Shown: positions 23,645 through 33,565 of the stretch, one piece after another
How the letters are laid out: every line of letters begins with the position of its first letter
How positions within the stretch are numbered: the first letter of the stretch is position 1
Assembly (NCBI RefSeq): GCF_900105155.1
Contig: NZ_LT629762.1
Location: 1,860,001 to 1,924,000, forward strand
DNA: 64,000 nt
Reading direction: 5' to 3'
DNA from: Pseudomonas prosekii
GTDB taxonomy: Bacteria; Pseudomonadota; Gammaproteobacteria; Pseudomonadales; Pseudomonadaceae
Notes under the pieces: generated by a model
Databases searched by the model: none
What the model was told of the DNA's origin: nothing
The model's input: the letters and a program-made list of their open reading frames with translations, nothing else
Made by a program: the position numbers and the translations under genes

Positions 23645-24766
23645 TTACAAGTCGCCGAAGAAGCGCTTCACGCCTTCGAACCAACCGGTGGTTTTCGGCG
23701 AATGGCTGTTGTCGTCCGCCAGCGAACTGCGGAACTCCTCGAGCAATTCGCGCTGACGACGACCCAGGTTGACTGGAGTTTCCACCGCCACACGACACAT
23801 CAAGTCACCAGCACCGCCGCCACGCACCGGCGCAACGCCTTTGCCGCGAACACGGAACTGCTTGCCGGTCTGCGTCCCTTCCGGGATTTTCAGTTTGACT
23901 CGACCATCAAGGGTCGGAATCTCCAGCTCGCCGCCCAACGCCGCATCGACGAAGCTGATCGGCACTTCACAGAACAAATGCTTGCCGTCGCGCTGGAAGA
24001 TCGCGTGCTCGCGCACATTGATCACCACGTACAGATCGCCAGTCGGCCCACCCTGAGCGCCCGCCTCGCCTTCGCCGGACAGACGAATGCGGTCACCGGT
24101 ATCAACACCGGCCGGGACTTTCACGGAAAGGGTTTTGTACTCTTCGACACGACCTTCGCCGTGGCAGGAATCGCACGGGTCGGAAATGATCTTGCCTTGG
24201 CCATGGCAGCGCGGGCAGGTCTGCTGCACCGAGAAGAAACCTTGCTGCATGCGGACCTGGCCGATACCGCCGCAGGTCGGGCAGGTGATCGGCGCGGAGC
24301 CTTTCTTGGCGCCCGAACCGTCGCACGGCTTGCAGTTGACCAGCGTCGGAACACGGATATTCACCGACGTGCCGCGCACCGCTTCTTCCAGATTCAGCTC
24401 CAGCGTGTAGCGCAAGTCGCTGCCGCGCTGGGCACCGCCACGGGAACCGCCGCGACCACCACCGAAGAAATCACTGAAGACATCACCAAAGATGTCGGAG
24501 AAGTTCTGACCGCCAAAACCGGCACCGCCGCCCATGCTCGGGTCGACACCGGCATGACCGTACTGGTCGTATGCCGCGCGCTTGCTGGAATCGGACAGCA
24601 CTTCGTAGGCCTCGTTGGCCTCTTTGAACATCTCTTCCGACGCTTTGTCATCGGGATTACGGTCCGGGTGATGCTTCATCGCCAGGCGGCGGTAGGCCTT
24701 CTTCAGGTCTGCTTCGCTTGAGCCACGCTCAACACCCAATACTTCGTAATAGTCACGCTTTGCCAT
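23645..24766 (-). CDS. dnaJ: chaperone DnaJ
   Basis: DnaJ is the Hsp40 co-chaperone that delivers substrates to DnaK and stimulates its ATPase. The 373-residue product from ATG 24766 ([19 protein letters not shown]) has the J-domain HPD motif in [11 protein letters not shown], a Gly/Phe-rich stretch, and four zinc-finger repeats ([32 protein letters not shown]). The C-terminal substrate domain follows. It lies 297 bases downstream of dnaK; a separate promoter is possible, but no convincing sigma-32 box was found there. Confidence 0.96.
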   Translation of the reverse strand: MAKRDYYEVLGVERGSSEADLKKAYRRLAMKHHPDRNPDDKASEEMFKEANEAYEVLSDSSKRAAYDQYGHAGVDPSMGGGAGFGGQNFSDIFGDVFSDFFGGGRGGSRGGAQRGSDLRYTLELNLEEAVRGTSVNIRVPTLVNCKPCDGSGAKKGSAPITCPTCGGIGQVRMQQGFFSVQQTCPRCHGQGKIISDPCDSCHGEGRVEEYKTLSVKVPAGVDTGDRIRLSGEGEAGAQGGPTGDLYVVINVREHAIFQRDGKHLFCEVPISFVDAALGGELEIPTLDGRVKLKIPEGTQTGKQFRVRGKGVAPVRGGGAGDLMCRVAVETPVNLGRRQRELLEEFRSSLADDNSHSPKTTGWFEGVKRFFGDL

Positions 24767-24989
24767 AAGTCTTTGCACTCTTAAGGACGTTCGGCAAACC
24801 CCTCCTGAGCTCTGCCAAACTCGTTGAGCCCCAATACAGGCCCGGACCCAACTCACGTCAATTCAACGATCCTGGTCTTTGATTCGATGCGGTACTTGCG
24901 GCGCGAAAAGCAGGAGCATCTTCGGCCATACCGCCAACACGCGAGCGCTGTCGCATGCTGTAAAAATTCGCTAACTCCAGACACGCCAA

Positions 24990-25009
24990 CGCGGGAGCAA
25001 GCTCCCGCG
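24990..25009 (-). repeat. palindromic hairpin in the dnaK-dnaJ gap
   Basis: CGCGGGAGCAAGCTCCCGCG is a perfect 20-base palindrome. It has the GGGAGCAAGCTCCC core found in a common Pseudomonas intergenic REP family. It lies 55 bases past the dnaK stop and may terminate transcription or stabilise the dnaK mRNA end. No T-run follows it. Confidence 0.55.
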
Positions 25010-25063
25010 CGGCGACATCCTACCAGTCACCGCCAGAAGGCAGTCAACCGGGCGACCAACAAC

Positions 25064-26980
25064 TTACTTCTGGTCTTTTACTTCTTCGAACTCAGCGTCG
25101 ACAACGTCGTCAGCCTTCTCAGCCGATTCGCCCTGCGGTGCAGCGCCTTCAGCTGGCTGAGCCTGCTCGGCGTACATTTTCTGAGCGACTGGCGCGGAGA
25201 CTTTCGACAGCTCTTCAACCTTGGCGTCGATTGCAGCTTTGTCGTCACCTTTGACGGCGGCTTCCAGAGCAACAACAGCAGCTTCGATTGCAGTCTTCTC
25301 TTCAGCGCTGACCTTGTCACCAGCGTCCGAGACCATTTTGCGCGTCGAGTGAACCAGTGCATCACCCTGGTTACGGGCAGCGGCCAGTTCTTCGAACTTG
25401 CGGTCTTCGTCGGCGTTGGTTTCAGCATCGCGAATCATCTGCTGAATCTCTTCCTCGGACAGACCGGAGTTGGCCTTGATCACGATCGACTGGGTCTTGC
25501 CGGTGGCCTTGTCTTTGGCGCCTACGTGCAGAATGCCGTTGGCGTCGATGTCGAAGGTCACTTCAATTTGTGGCACGCCACGTGGTGCTGGTGGAATCTC
25601 GGCCAGGTCGAACTTGCCCAAAGACTTGTTCTGAGCCGCTTGCTTACGCTCACCTTGCAGCACGTGAATGGTCACAGCGCCCTGGTTGTCGTCGGCAGTC
25701 GAGAACACTTGCGATTTCTTGGTAGGAATCGTGGTGTTTTTCTCGATCAGCGCGGTCATCACGCCGCCCATGGTTTCGATACCCAGGGTCAGCGGGCTAA
25801 CGTCCAGCAGCAGAACGTCTTTAACGTCGCCGGCCAATACTGCGCCCTGGATAGCAGCACCCATGGCAACGGCTTCGTCCGGGTTCACGTCTTTACGCGC
25901 TTCTTTACCGAAGAACTCGGTAACCAGCTTCTGAACCAGTGGCATACGGGTCTGACCGCCTACCAGGATCACGTCGTTGATGGCGCCAACGTCAATACCG
26001 GAGTCTTTCAGAGCGATGCGGCAAGGTTCGATAGTGCGTTGAACCAGGTCTTCTACCAGCGCTTCGAGCTTGGCGCGGGAGATTTTCACGTTCAAGTGCT
26101 TAGGACCGGTCGCGTCTGCAGTGATGTACGGCAGGTTAACGTCGGTCGAATTGCTCGAAGACAGTTCGATCTTGGCTTTTTCAGCGGCTTCTTTCAGGCG
26201 CTGCATCGCCAGCGGGTCACCTTTGAGGTTCATGCCGCTTTCTTTCTTGAATTCGTCAACGAGGTAGTCGATCAGACGAATGTCGAAGTCTTCACCGCCC
26301 AGGAACGTGTCACCGTTGGTGGCCAATACTTCGAACTGGTGCTCGCCATCGACTTCAGCGATTTCGATCACGGAAACGTCGAAAGTACCGCCGCCCAAGT
26401 CGTAAACGATCACGGTGTGATCGCCCTTCGCCTTGTCCATACCGTAAGCCAGAGCAGCTGCGGTTGGTTCGTTGATGATGCGTTTAACGTCCAGGCCCGC
26501 GATACGGCCGGCGTCTTTGGTCGCCTGACGCTGGCTGTCGTTGAAGTAAGCCGGAACGGTGATCACCGCTTCGGTCACTGGCTCGCCGAGGTAGTCTTCG
26601 GCGGTCTTCTTCATTTTCTTCAGAATTTCAGCCGAGATCTGTGGCGGCGACATTTTCTGGCCGTTCACTTCAACCCATGCGTCGCCGTTGTCAGCCTTGG
26701 CGATTTTGTACGGGACCATCTTGATGTCTTTCTGCACGACTTCTTCGTCGAACTTACGACCGATCAGACGCTTCACCGCGTACAGGGTGTTATGCGGATT
26801 GGTCACAGCCTGACGCTTGGCCGACTGGCCAACGAGGATTTCGCCATCGTTGGCATAAGCGATGATCGACGGCGTAGTACGCGCGCCTTCAGCGTTTTCG
26901 ATTACTTTGGCTACGCCGTTTTCCAGCACGGAGACGCAGGAGTTGGTAGTCCCCAGGTCGATACCGATAATTTTGCCCAT
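25064..26980 (-). CDS. dnaK: molecular chaperone DnaK
   Basis: DnaK is the Hsp70 that folds and disaggregates proteins and titrates sigma-32. The 638-residue product starts at ATG 26980 ([18 protein letters not shown]). The ATPase domain spans about 1-385 ([25 protein letters not shown]), followed by the linker [12 protein letters not shown], substrate domain and lid. The tail ends in the acidic [15 protein letters not shown] consensus sigma-32 promoter lies 81-108 bases upstream, overlapping the grpE stop. Confidence 0.97.
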   Translation of the reverse strand: MGKIIGIDLGTTNSCVSVLENGVAKVIENAEGARTTPSIIAYANDGEILVGQSAKRQAVTNPHNTLYAVKRLIGRKFDEEVVQKDIKMVPYKIAKADNGDAWVEVNGQKMSPPQISAEILKKMKKTAEDYLGEPVTEAVITVPAYFNDSQRQATKDAGRIAGLDVKRIINEPTAAALAYGMDKAKGDHTVIVYDLGGGTFDVSVIEIAEVDGEHQFEVLATNGDTFLGGEDFDIRLIDYLVDEFKKESGMNLKGDPLAMQRLKEAAEKAKIELSSSNSTDVNLPYITADATGPKHLNVKISRAKLEALVEDLVQRTIEPCRIALKDSGIDVGAINDVILVGGQTRMPLVQKLVTEFFGKEARKDVNPDEAVAMGAAIQGAVLAGDVKDVLLLDVSPLTLGIETMGGVMTALIEKNTTIPTKKSQVFSTADDNQGAVTIHVLQGERKQAAQNKSLGKFDLAEIPPAPRGVPQIEVTFDIDANGILHVGAKDKATGKTQSIVIKANSGLSEEEIQQMIRDAETNADEDRKFEELAAARNQGDALVHSTRKMVSDAGDKVSAEEKTAIEAAVVALEAAVKGDDKAAIDAKVEELSKVSAPVAQKMYAEQAQPAEGAAPQGESAEKADDVVDAEFEEVKDQK

Positions 26981-27060
26981 GTTAACTCTCCCGAAACTTT
27001 TGGATTTGGTTGCCGCAGCAGTGGTGGCTGACTGCGGTAGCACTTAAACGCTTGACTTCT

Positions 27061-27088
27061 AAATGGGGGCCTTGCGGCTAATTTCAAG
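27061..27088 (-). promoter_or_regulatory. sigma-32 promoter of dnaK
   Basis: Read on the minus strand, CTTGAAA (27088-27082), a 13-base spacer and CCCCATTT (27068-27061) match the heat-shock consensus. The TGA inside CTTGAAA is the grpE stop codon. Confidence 0.8.
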
Positions 27089-27650
27089 CCTGCTCATCAA
27101 TAGAAGGCGAAACTGGCGCAGGCGCCTTGCTGACCACAACCATCGCCGGGCGCAGCAAGCGACCGTTCAGTTGGTAGCCCTTCTGGAACACCTTGAGCAC
27201 GCTGTTCGGCTCGACATCGGCGCTTTCCTGCATGGCCATCGCCTGATGATGAACGGCGTTGAACGGTTCGCCATGCGGATCGATCGCTTCCAACTGATAA
27301 CGCTTCAGGGTGTCCTGGAACATTTTCAGGGTCAGCTCAATGCCTTCGCGCATCGGGCGGATGCTTTCATCGTCCGGGTTGGACAACTCCAGACCACGCT
27401 CCAGGCTGTCGATGATCGGCAGCAAGTCGCCGGCAAATTTTTCCAGCGCGAATTTGTGCGCCTTTTCGACATCCTGCTCGGCGCGACGGCGGACGTTCTG
27501 CAGATCAGCTGCTACACGCAAAGCCTGATCCTGAGCGCCAGCCAATTGCTCCTCGAGCACTTGTACACGGGTCGCCAGCTCATCGCCCGAACCTTGGGCA
27601 GCCTGATCGGCGTCGAGATTTTGCGGATCCACTGTCTGTTCGTCAGCCAT
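27084..27650 (-). CDS. grpE: nucleotide exchange factor GrpE
   Basis: GrpE releases ADP from DnaK and acts as a thermosensor. The 188-residue product from ATG 27650 ([19 protein letters not shown]) has the long N-terminal coiled coil ([19 protein letters not shown]), [20 protein letters not shown] and the C-terminal beta wing with [17 protein letters not shown]. It is preceded by a sigma-32 promoter and AAGGAG, and is followed by dnaK with its own promoter. Confidence 0.96.
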   Translation of the reverse strand: MADEQTVDPQNLDADQAAQGSGDELATRVQVLEEQLAGAQDQALRVAADLQNVRRRAEQDVEKAHKFALEKFAGDLLPIIDSLERGLELSNPDDESIRPMREGIELTLKMFQDTLKRYQLEAIDPHGEPFNAVHHQAMAMQESADVEPNSVLKVFQKGYQLNGRLLRPAMVVVSKAPAPVSPSIDEQA

Positions 27651-27704
27651 AGAATTTCTCCTTTCAATATCGTCCGCGAGCTCAACTCGCGCTTCTGTCC
27701 AGCT

Positions 27705-27732
27705 ATATGGGGCCGCAAAATCGTGCTTCAAG
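27705..27732 (-). promoter_or_regulatory. sigma-32 promoter of grpE
   Basis: On the minus strand, CTTGAAG (27732-27726), a 13-base spacer and CCCCATAT (27712-27705) closely match the heat-shock consensus. The box ends 54 bases upstream of the grpE start and has the same spacing as the dnaK promoter. Confidence 0.8.
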
Positions 27733-27852
27733 GGGCGCGCAAGGTTTAACCCTACAAAAAAGCACAGCATTGTCATTCCCAAGCGTGCTAACGATTTCGT
27801 CGGATCAAGCAAATCGAGCTAAGCGCGGCCATTGTCAGCTCCGAATAAAACA

Positions 27853-27868
27853 CTGTATAAATAACCAG
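27853..27868 (+). promoter_or_regulatory. lexA box: LexA-like box upstream of recN
   Basis: CTGTATAAATAACCAG lies 25 bases before the recN start and fits CTGT-N8-ACAG with one mismatch (CCAG). recN is a classic SOS gene, which supports the reading. Confidence 0.7.
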
Positions 27869-27892
27869 ACCTAAAGCCTGGGAGCGGCCTTT

Positions 27893-29566
27893 ATGCTGGT
27901 TCACCTGTCTGTACACAACTACGCCATCGTCGAACATCTCGATCTCGAACTCGATCGCGGGATGAGCGTGATCACAGGGGAAACCGGCGCCGGCAAGTCG
28001 ATCATGCTCGACGCCCTGGGCCTGACCCTCGGCGATCGCGCCGACAGCGGCGTGGTTCGCCCCGGCGCCGACAAGGCCGATATTCTCGCGACCTTCGACC
28101 TGATCGACATTCCCGAGGCCAGCGCCTGGCTGGCCGAACGCGACCTCGAAAGCGACGGCCCGTGCATTCTGCGCCGGGTGATTACGGCCGAAGGGCGTTC
28201 GCGCGGCTACATCAACGGCACGCCCTGCCCGCTCGGCGATCTCAAGGCTTTGGGTGAGCTGGTAATCGACATCCACAGCCAGCACGAACACCAATCCCTG
28301 CTCAAAACCGATACCCACCGCCGCTTGCTCGACGAATATGCCGGTGCCACCGACCTCGCCCGCCAAGTGCAATTGGCCGCGCAGCGCTGGCGCCAGACCC
28401 GCCAGGAGCTGGATCGCCTGTCCAACTCCGGCGACGAGCAACGCGCCCGCCATCAATTGCTCAGCTATCAACTCGAAGAGCTGGAAAACCTCGGCCTCGG
28501 CGAAAACGAGCTGGAGCAATTGGAGCAGGAACACAAAAACCTGACCAACGCCGAAACCCTGCTGGGCATCTGCCGACAAGTGGTCGAGCAATGCAGCGAG
28601 AGTGATTCCGGCAATGTCTTGAATGCACTGACCGCCAGCCTCAATCGCTTGTCGAGCGTCAACAATTCGGTTGGCGCCTTGGGCGAAGCCAGCAGTTTGC
28701 TGACCAGTGCGCAGATTCAGGTCGAGGAAGCCGTCGGCGAACTGAACCGCTTCCTTGATAACTTCGACGCCGACCCGGCGCGTCTGCAATATCTGGAAGA
28801 ACGCCTCGATGCGATCTACACCTTGGCGCGCAAACACCGGATCCAGCCGACCGAAGTCGCGGAGATGCAGCAAAAGCTGCTGGATGAAATTGAAACGCTG
28901 AATGCCAACGACGAATCCATCGAACGGCTGGGCGAAGAGCTGGCGTCTTTCGCCCGCCATTATCAAGAGAAGGCACGCGACCTCAGCGACTTGCGCCATC
29001 AGGCCTCGGGCACTCTGGCCAGCGCCGTTGAACAGGAAATCCAGCGTCTGGGCATGCCCGGCGGGCGCTTCACCATCGAACTGCGCCCTAATAGTAGTGA
29101 CGAATTGCTGCCTAACGGGCTTGAGCAAGTCGAACTGCTGGTCAGCGCCAACCCTGGGCAGCCGATGAAAGCGCTGGCGAAAGTGGCGTCGGGCGGTGAG
29201 CTATCGCGGATCAGCCTGGCGATCCAGGTCATCACCGCGCAGACATCGCGCGTGCCGACGCTGGTGTTCGACGAAGTGGACGTGGGCATCGGTGGCCCGA
29301 CCGCCGAGATTGTCGGCCAGTTGCTACGCCGGCTCGGCGAGCGCGGTCAGGTGCTGACGGTCACGCACTTGCCTCAAGTGGCGGCGCAGGGTCACCAGCA
29401 TCTGTTTGTGCATAAAGTGCGCGGTGCCGATGCGACACACACGGCGGTGTCGAAGCTGAGCAAGAATGATCGCGTCGAAGAAGTCGCGCGGATGCTCGGC
29501 GGGATCGATCTCACCAAAGAATCCCTGGCTCACGCGAAGAAAATGGTCATCACCGCAAAAATCTAA
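27893..29566 (+). CDS. recN: DNA repair protein RecN
   Basis: RecN is an SMC-like ATPase that acts early in double-strand break repair. The 557-residue protein has Walker A GETGAGKSIMLDAL near residue 30, long coiled-coil arms in the middle, and a C-terminal ABC signature (SGGELSRISLAIQV) with Walker B VFDEVDVGIGG. It starts at ATG 27893 behind GGGAGCGGCC and a LexA-like box. It is divergent from grpE and convergent with fur. Confidence 0.96.
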   Translation: MLVHLSVHNYAIVEHLDLELDRGMSVITGETGAGKSIMLDALGLTLGDRADSGVVRPGADKADILATFDLIDIPEASAWLAERDLESDGPCILRRVITAEGRSRGYINGTPCPLGDLKALGELVIDIHSQHEHQSLLKTDTHRRLLDEYAGATDLARQVQLAAQRWRQTRQELDRLSNSGDEQRARHQLLSYQLEELENLGLGENELEQLEQEHKNLTNAETLLGICRQVVEQCSESDSGNVLNALTASLNRLSSVNNSVGALGEASSLLTSAQIQVEEAVGELNRFLDNFDADPARLQYLEERLDAIYTLARKHRIQPTEVAEMQQKLLDEIETLNANDESIERLGEELASFARHYQEKARDLSDLRHQASGTLASAVEQEIQRLGMPGGRFTIELRPNSSDELLPNGLEQVELLVSANPGQPMKALAKVASGGELSRISLAIQVITAQTSRVPTLVFDEVDVGIGGPTAEIVGQLLRRLGERGQVLTVTHLPQVAAQGHQHLFVHKVRGADATHTAVSKLSKNDRVEEVARMLGGIDLTKESLAHAKKMVITAKI

Positions 29567-29615
29567 GCGCTGCAGGAATCTAAGAACGGTAGAAATATAA
29601 GAACGGTAGAAAGCA

Positions 29616-29641
29616 CGAAGGCGACCCTGGGGTCGCCTTCG
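29616..29641. terminator. bidirectional terminator between recN and fur
   Basis: CGAAGGCGACC pairs with GGTCGCCTTCG around CTGG. It lies between the convergent recN (stop at 29566) and fur (stop at 29676), and probably serves both. T-runs are weak. Confidence 0.65.
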
Positions 29642-29675
29642 CTCGTTTCGCGAACATCATGTTCGCGCGACATGC

Positions 29676-30080
29676 TTACTTTTTCTTGCGTACGTACAGT
29701 ACGAGATTGTGATCCACCATCTCGAAACCGTACTTATCGACGATCGCCTTCTGAAGACGCTCGATTTCTTCGTCGAAGAATTCGATCACTTCACTGGTTT
29801 CGACGTTGACCATATGGTCGTGATGCTTGCCGTCGTCCAGTTCGAAGACTGCGTGACCGCCGTCGAAGTTGTGTCGCACCACAAGCCCAGCTGCCTCGAA
29901 CTGAGTCAGTACACGGTAAACCGTGGCCAGACCGACGTCCTCACCAGCCTCCATCAGAGCCTTGTAGACATCCTCGGCACTCATGTGGCGCTGCTCGGCA
30001 GAATCGAGCATTTGCAGAATTTTGACCCGTGGCAGGGTCACTTTGAGGCCGGCTTTGCGTAGTTCGCTATTTTCAACCAT
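29676..30080 (-). CDS. fur: ferric uptake regulator Fur
   Basis: Fur represses iron-uptake genes when bound to ferrous iron. The 134-residue protein has a winged helix (LKVTLPRVKILQMLDS, ATVYRVLTQFEAAGLVV), the metal-binding segment DDGKHHDHMVNVET and the dimerisation domain with EIERLQKAIVDKYGF. It contains no cysteine at all, so the structural CxxC zinc site of E. coli Fur is absent. It is divergent from bamE, the fur-omlA arrangement known in P. aeruginosa. Confidence 0.96.
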   Translation of the reverse strand: MVENSELRKAGLKVTLPRVKILQMLDSAEQRHMSAEDVYKALMEAGEDVGLATVYRVLTQFEAAGLVVRHNFDGGHAVFELDDGKHHDHMVNVETSEVIEFFDEEIERLQKAIVDKYGFEMVDHNLVLYVRKKK

Positions 30081-30177
30081 GGTCAGCTTTCTCGCGATGC
30101 TGCTTCGCAGCTTCTCTTAATGCGGGTATGATCGGCGTTTACGTTGTCCCAGCCAAGATAGTGGAAGTCGCCCACCG

Positions 30178-30705
30178 ATGCAAAACACCAAGCTCTTGCT
30201 AACCAGTTTCACCTTCGTGGGACTGCTCGCACTCGCCGGTTGTTCATTCCCCGGGGTTTACAAAATCGACATCCAGCAGGGCAATGTCGTCACGCAGGAC
30301 ATGATAGACCAGTTACGCCCGGGAATGACCCGTCGGCAAGTACGGTTTATCATGGGCAACCCTCTGCTGACCGACACGTTCCATGCCGATCGCTGGGATT
30401 ACCTGTATAGCCTGCAACCGGGTGGTGGAGAACGCCAACAGGAACGCGTAAGCGTTATCTTTAACCCTAACGACCAACTCGTCAGCCTGTCGGGTGATTT
30501 CATGCCTGGCGTGAGCCGCGACGAAGCCATTCTCGGCAAGGAACCCGGCACTAACGTGACCGCTCCTGCAGAAAACACCGAGAAGCCAGAACCGGAAAAA
30601 CCGGTGAAACCAGGTTCGTTGCTGGATCAGATTCAGAAGGACGTCGACGGCGTAGAAACCGTTCCAGTCCCGACTCCAGAACCGCTGGACACCACGCCGC
30701 AATAA
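30178..30705 (+). CDS. bamE: outer membrane assembly lipoprotein BamE (OmlA)
   Basis: BamE is a lipoprotein of the BAM complex that inserts beta-barrel proteins into the outer membrane. The 175-residue precursor has a signal peptide with lipobox LAGC at about 19-22, then the SmpA/OmlA domain ([35 protein letters not shown]). The C-terminus is extended and Pro/Glu-rich ([12 protein letters not shown]), longer than in E. coli and typical of Pseudomonas OmlA. The gap to fur is 97 bases. Confidence 0.95.
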   Translation: MQNTKLLLTSFTFVGLLALAGCSFPGVYKIDIQQGNVVTQDMIDQLRPGMTRRQVRFIMGNPLLTDTFHADRWDYLYSLQPGGGERQQERVSVIFNPNDQLVSLSGDFMPGVSRDEAILGKEPGTNVTAPAENTEKPEPEKPVKPGSLLDQIQKDVDGVETVPVPTPEPLDTTPQ

Positions 30706-30715
30706 TTTGCGACGC

Positions 30716-30747
30716 AATAAAAAACCCGGCATGTCCGGGTTTTTTAT
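30716..30747. terminator. bidirectional terminator after bamE
   Basis: AATAAAAAACCCGG pairs with CCGGGTTTTTTATT around CATGT. The long A and T runs on both arms suit it to terminate bamE on the plus strand and rnfH on the minus strand. Confidence 0.9.
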
Positions 30748-30765
30748 TGTCTGGCGCTCAGCGAT

Positions 30766-31080
30766 TCACTGATTTCGCGCTTTGGCCTCGGCAGCCTTGG
30801 CCGCACGCAAGCGCCGAACTTCTTTCGGATCGGCAAGCAAAGGGCGATAAATCTCGATGCGATCACCGGCCTGAACCACCCGCGTATCAGCATCGGCGAT
30901 CACCTTGCCGAAAATTCCTACCGGACAAGTCGCCAGGTCCAGCTCGGCAAACTCGGCACCGATGCCGGACGCCAGCAAAGCCGCCCGGACTGTCGAGCCC
31001 GCAGGCACGGCAGCACTGAGCAATGCCTGACGATCCACGGCGGCATACACCACCTCAATCTCGATCACCGACTCAACCAT
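30766..31080 (-). CDS. rnfH: RnfH-family ubiquitin-fold protein (UPF0125)
   Basis: The 104-residue product from ATG 31080 (MVESVIEIEVVYAAVDRQ) is a beta-grasp, ThiS/MoaD-like fold protein of the RnfH/RatB family. The family motifs CPVGIFGKV and RVVQAGDRIEIYRPL are present. The C-terminus is Arg/Ala-rich (DPKEVRRLRAAKAAEAKAR). Its start overlaps the ratA stop by eight bases. The biochemical role is unknown. Confidence 0.9.
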   Translation of the reverse strand: MVESVIEIEVVYAAVDRQALLSAAVPAGSTVRAALLASGIGAEFAELDLATCPVGIFGKVIADADTRVVQAGDRIEIYRPLLADPKEVRRLRAAKAAEAKARNQ

Positions 31081-31507
31081 GCATTTGCTTGGCACGCTGA
31101 CAAAAGGCGTCGACCAGCGTGTTGGCAGCCTGATTGAACAACGGCCCCAACGTTGCACGGACGATCGGCCCGGCGTAATCGAACGACAGGTCGAGGCTGA
31201 TTTTGCAGGCCTTCTCGCCCAATGGCTTGAACACCCAAACGCCATGCAACTGATTGAACGGGCCTTCCTCGAGATTCATCTCGATCGAATGCCCGGGCAC
31301 CAACGTATTACGCGTGACGAAATGCTGACTCAAGCCACCCTTGGCCACGCCCACGCTGGCGCGCATGTGCTCAGGGGAGCTTTCGAGGACTTCGGCCGCC
31401 GAGCACCACGGCAGAAATTCCGGGTAACGTGCAACGTCGTTGACCAAGTCATACAAGGCTTGCGCCGGATACGGCAGCAGGGCCGAGCGTTGAATATGTG
31501 TCGTCAT
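31073..31507 (-). CDS. ratA: RatA-family START/coenzyme Q-binding protein
   Basis: The 144-residue product from ATG 31507 (MTTHIQRSALLPYPAQALY) is a polyketide-cyclase/START-fold protein (COQ10/RatA family). RatA in E. coli was reported to block ribosomal subunit association, while mitochondrial homologues bind ubiquinone. Family features are DLVNDVARYPEFLPWCSAAEV, with FDYAGPIVRATLGPLF near the C-terminus. It is next to smpB (with a transporter between), close to the E. coli ratA-smpB order. Confidence 0.9.
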   Translation of the reverse strand: MTTHIQRSALLPYPAQALYDLVNDVARYPEFLPWCSAAEVLESSPEHMRASVGVAKGGLSQHFVTRNTLVPGHSIEMNLEEGPFNQLHGVWVFKPLGEKACKISLDLSFDYAGPIVRATLGPLFNQAANTLVDAFCQRAKQMHG

Positions 31508-31514
31508 GTCAGCG

Positions 31515-32918
31515 TCACTTCCACAGCTGGGCGGCAAACACTACGAGAATGCCGATGGGCGCCACATAGCGCATCAAAAACAGGGACAGGGCAAACAGAA
31601 TCGGGCTGCGGATCGACAATTCGTCGCGTACCGCTTCCCGTCCCATCACCCAGCCTGCAAACACCACGAAACACAAACCACCGAGTGGCAACATGATCCG
31701 CGAGGTGAAGAAATCGATCACTCCAAAGAAATCCAGGCCGCCGGTCGCGCCCCATTGGTAGAGATGGAACATCCCGCCTTCGTTCACGAAAAATTTCGCT
31801 TCCTTCCAGATATTGAAGGAAAACACCGTGCCCAGCCCGACGAACCAGCAGGTGAACGCCAGCCAGAAAGTCACCCAGGCGCGGCTGATTTTGGTCCGCT
31901 CAACCAGATACGCGACCATGGGTTCGAGCAGGGAAATCGCCGAACTCCACGCTGCAATCGCTACCAGCACGAAGAACACTACGCCCATCACCTGACCGAA
32001 CGCCACGTTCCCGAAGGCAAATGGCAGGCTGACGAACATCAGCCCAGGGCCTTCGCTCGGGTTCAAACCGGCGGCGAACACAATCGGAAACAATGCCAGG
32101 CCGGCAACCAGCGACACGAAGGTATCGAGGATCGCCACGCCGACCACGGTGCCCGAGATCGACGAGTTCTTCGGCATATAGGCGCCGTAGATCATGATCG
32201 AGCCGACACCGACGCTGAGCGAGAAAAACGCGTGGCCCATCGCTGGCAGCAAGCCGTCGAGGACTTTTTCCGGGTGGAAGTCGAACATGAAATGCACGCC
32301 TTCCATGAAATGCCCGGTGGTCATGCTGTAACCCAACAGCACAATGACCATCACGAACAGCAGCGGCATCATGATCCGCAGGCTGCGCTCAAGCCCGGCC
32401 ACCACACCTTTGGCGATGACAATGGCGGACAGCAGCATAAAAATCGTGTGCCAAAGTGTCAGGCGCCACGGATCGGCGATCACATTGCCGAAATACGCGC
32501 CGACCTGATCCGCCGTAACGCCCTGAAAGTCGCCACGGCCCATGTCGATGATGTAATCCAGCGACCAGCCGCCGACCACACTATAGAAAGACAGGATCAG
32601 CAACGCCGTGATCATCCCGGCAAATGCGCCCCACGACCACTTGCCCGAGTGCCCGGCCTCTTGCGCCAACACTTTCAAAGCATTCGCCGGACTTTGCCGC
32701 GCGCGGCGGCCAATCAGGGTTTCGGCCAGCATGACCGGCACCCCGATCAGCGCAATGCACGCCAGAAACATCAGCACAAAGGCGCCGCCGCCATAGACGC
32801 CGACCATGTACGGGAATTTCCAGATGCTACCCAGGCCCACGGCCGAACCGGTCGCGGCGAGTATGAAGACCCAGCGGCTAGCCCAACTGCCGTGGACAGA
32901 AACCTTGTCTGTCGACAT
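31515..32918 (-). CDS. sodium-dependent transporter, NSS/SNF family
   Basis: The 467-residue product from ATG 32918 has about twelve transmembrane segments. It carries the neurotransmitter:sodium symporter signature near the N-terminus ([19 protein letters not shown]), which forms the sodium and substrate site in LeuT-like proteins. The substrate is probably an amino acid or amine but cannot be fixed from sequence. It follows the divergent smpB and ends seven bases before ratA, so it may head a transporter-ratA-rnfH transcript. Confidence 0.88.
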   Translation of the reverse strand: MSTDKVSVHGSWASRWVFILAATGSAVGLGSIWKFPYMVGVYGGGAFVLMFLACIALIGVPVMLAETLIGRRARQSPANALKVLAQEAGHSGKWSWGAFAGMITALLILSFYSVVGGWSLDYIIDMGRGDFQGVTADQVGAYFGNVIADPWRLTLWHTIFMLLSAIVIAKGVVAGLERSLRIMMPLLFVMVIVLLGYSMTTGHFMEGVHFMFDFHPEKVLDGLLPAMGHAFFSLSVGVGSIMIYGAYMPKNSSISGTVVGVAILDTFVSLVAGLALFPIVFAAGLNPSEGPGLMFVSLPFAFGNVAFGQVMGVVFFVLVAIAAWSSAISLLEPMVAYLVERTKISRAWVTFWLAFTCWFVGLGTVFSFNIWKEAKFFVNEGGMFHLYQWGATGGLDFFGVIDFFTSRIMLPLGGLCFVVFAGWVMGREAVRDELSIRSPILFALSLFLMRYVAPIGILVVFAAQLWK

Positions 32919-33036
32919 CGTTATCACGTCCAAGCGTTCAAAAAAGAGGCCGCATTGTCCGGGATTCAATCAACCTGCTCAAGCACGTAGCGATACCGTA
33001 GCCGACTCGCGTGCAACTCCCTATAATGCCGCCCCT

Positions 33037-33519
33037 ATGGCTAAAACGAAGAAACACCCAACAGGGACCATCGCGCAGAATAAAAAGGCGCGACACGATT
33101 ACTTCATCGAACACAAGTTCGAGGCTGGTCTGGTCCTGGCCGGCTGGGAAGTAAAAAGTCTGCGGGCAAGCAAGCTGCAACTGGTTGACAGTTATGTGCT
33201 GCTCAAGGATGGCGAAGCCTGGCTGCTTGGCAGTCACATCACGCCGCTGATGACCGCGAGTACGCACGTCATCGCTGATCCGACCCGCACCCGCAAACTG
33301 CTGCTCAACCGGCGCGAGCTGGAAAAGCTGGCCACTGCCGTGCAGCAAAAGGGTTATGCCTGCGTATGCCTGTCCTGGTACTGGAGCAAGCACATGGTCA
33401 AGTGCGAAATTGCTTTGGGCAAGGGCAAGAAGGAATACGACAAGCGCGATACCGAACGCGAACGCGATGCCGGTCGCGAACTGCAGCGCGCAGTGCGCAA
33501 CAAGGGCAAGGAAGAGTAA
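33037..33519 (+). CDS. smpB: SsrA-binding protein SmpB
   Basis: SmpB binds tmRNA and brings it to stalled ribosomes for trans-translation. The 160-residue product from ATG 33037 ([19 protein letters not shown]) has the OB-fold core [38 protein letters not shown] and the basic C-terminal tail ([19 protein letters not shown]) that mimics an anticodon stem. A TATAAT lies only nine bases before the start (33022-33027), so the transcript may have a very short leader. The tmRNA gene is in this window at 42776. Confidence 0.96.
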   Translation: MAKTKKHPTGTIAQNKKARHDYFIEHKFEAGLVLAGWEVKSLRASKLQLVDSYVLLKDGEAWLLGSHITPLMTASTHVIADPTRTRKLLLNRRELEKLATAVQQKGYACVCLSWYWSKHMVKCEIALGKGKKEYDKRDTERERDAGRELQRAVRNKGKEE

Positions 33520-33533
33520 TCTCCCTGCCTGGT

Positions 33534-33558
33534 CGTTCCCACGCAGAGCGTGGGAGCG
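33534..33558. repeat. REP-type palindrome
   Basis: CGTTCCCACGC pairs with GCGTGGGAGCG around AGA. It is the same family as the cluster at 63280-63395 and lies between the convergent smpB and lldR, where it may act as terminator. Confidence 0.7.
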
Positions 33559-33565
33559 ATCATGA

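Noticed and set aside
24767..24900. sigma-32 promoter for dnaJ
   Set aside because: A TTGAAT-like box exists but no CCCCAT-type -10 follows at the right distance.
31506..32990. 494-codon plus-strand frame opposite the sodium-dependent transporter
   Set aside because: It is an antisense shadow rich in His, Gln and Arg; the minus-strand transporter has clear family signatures.
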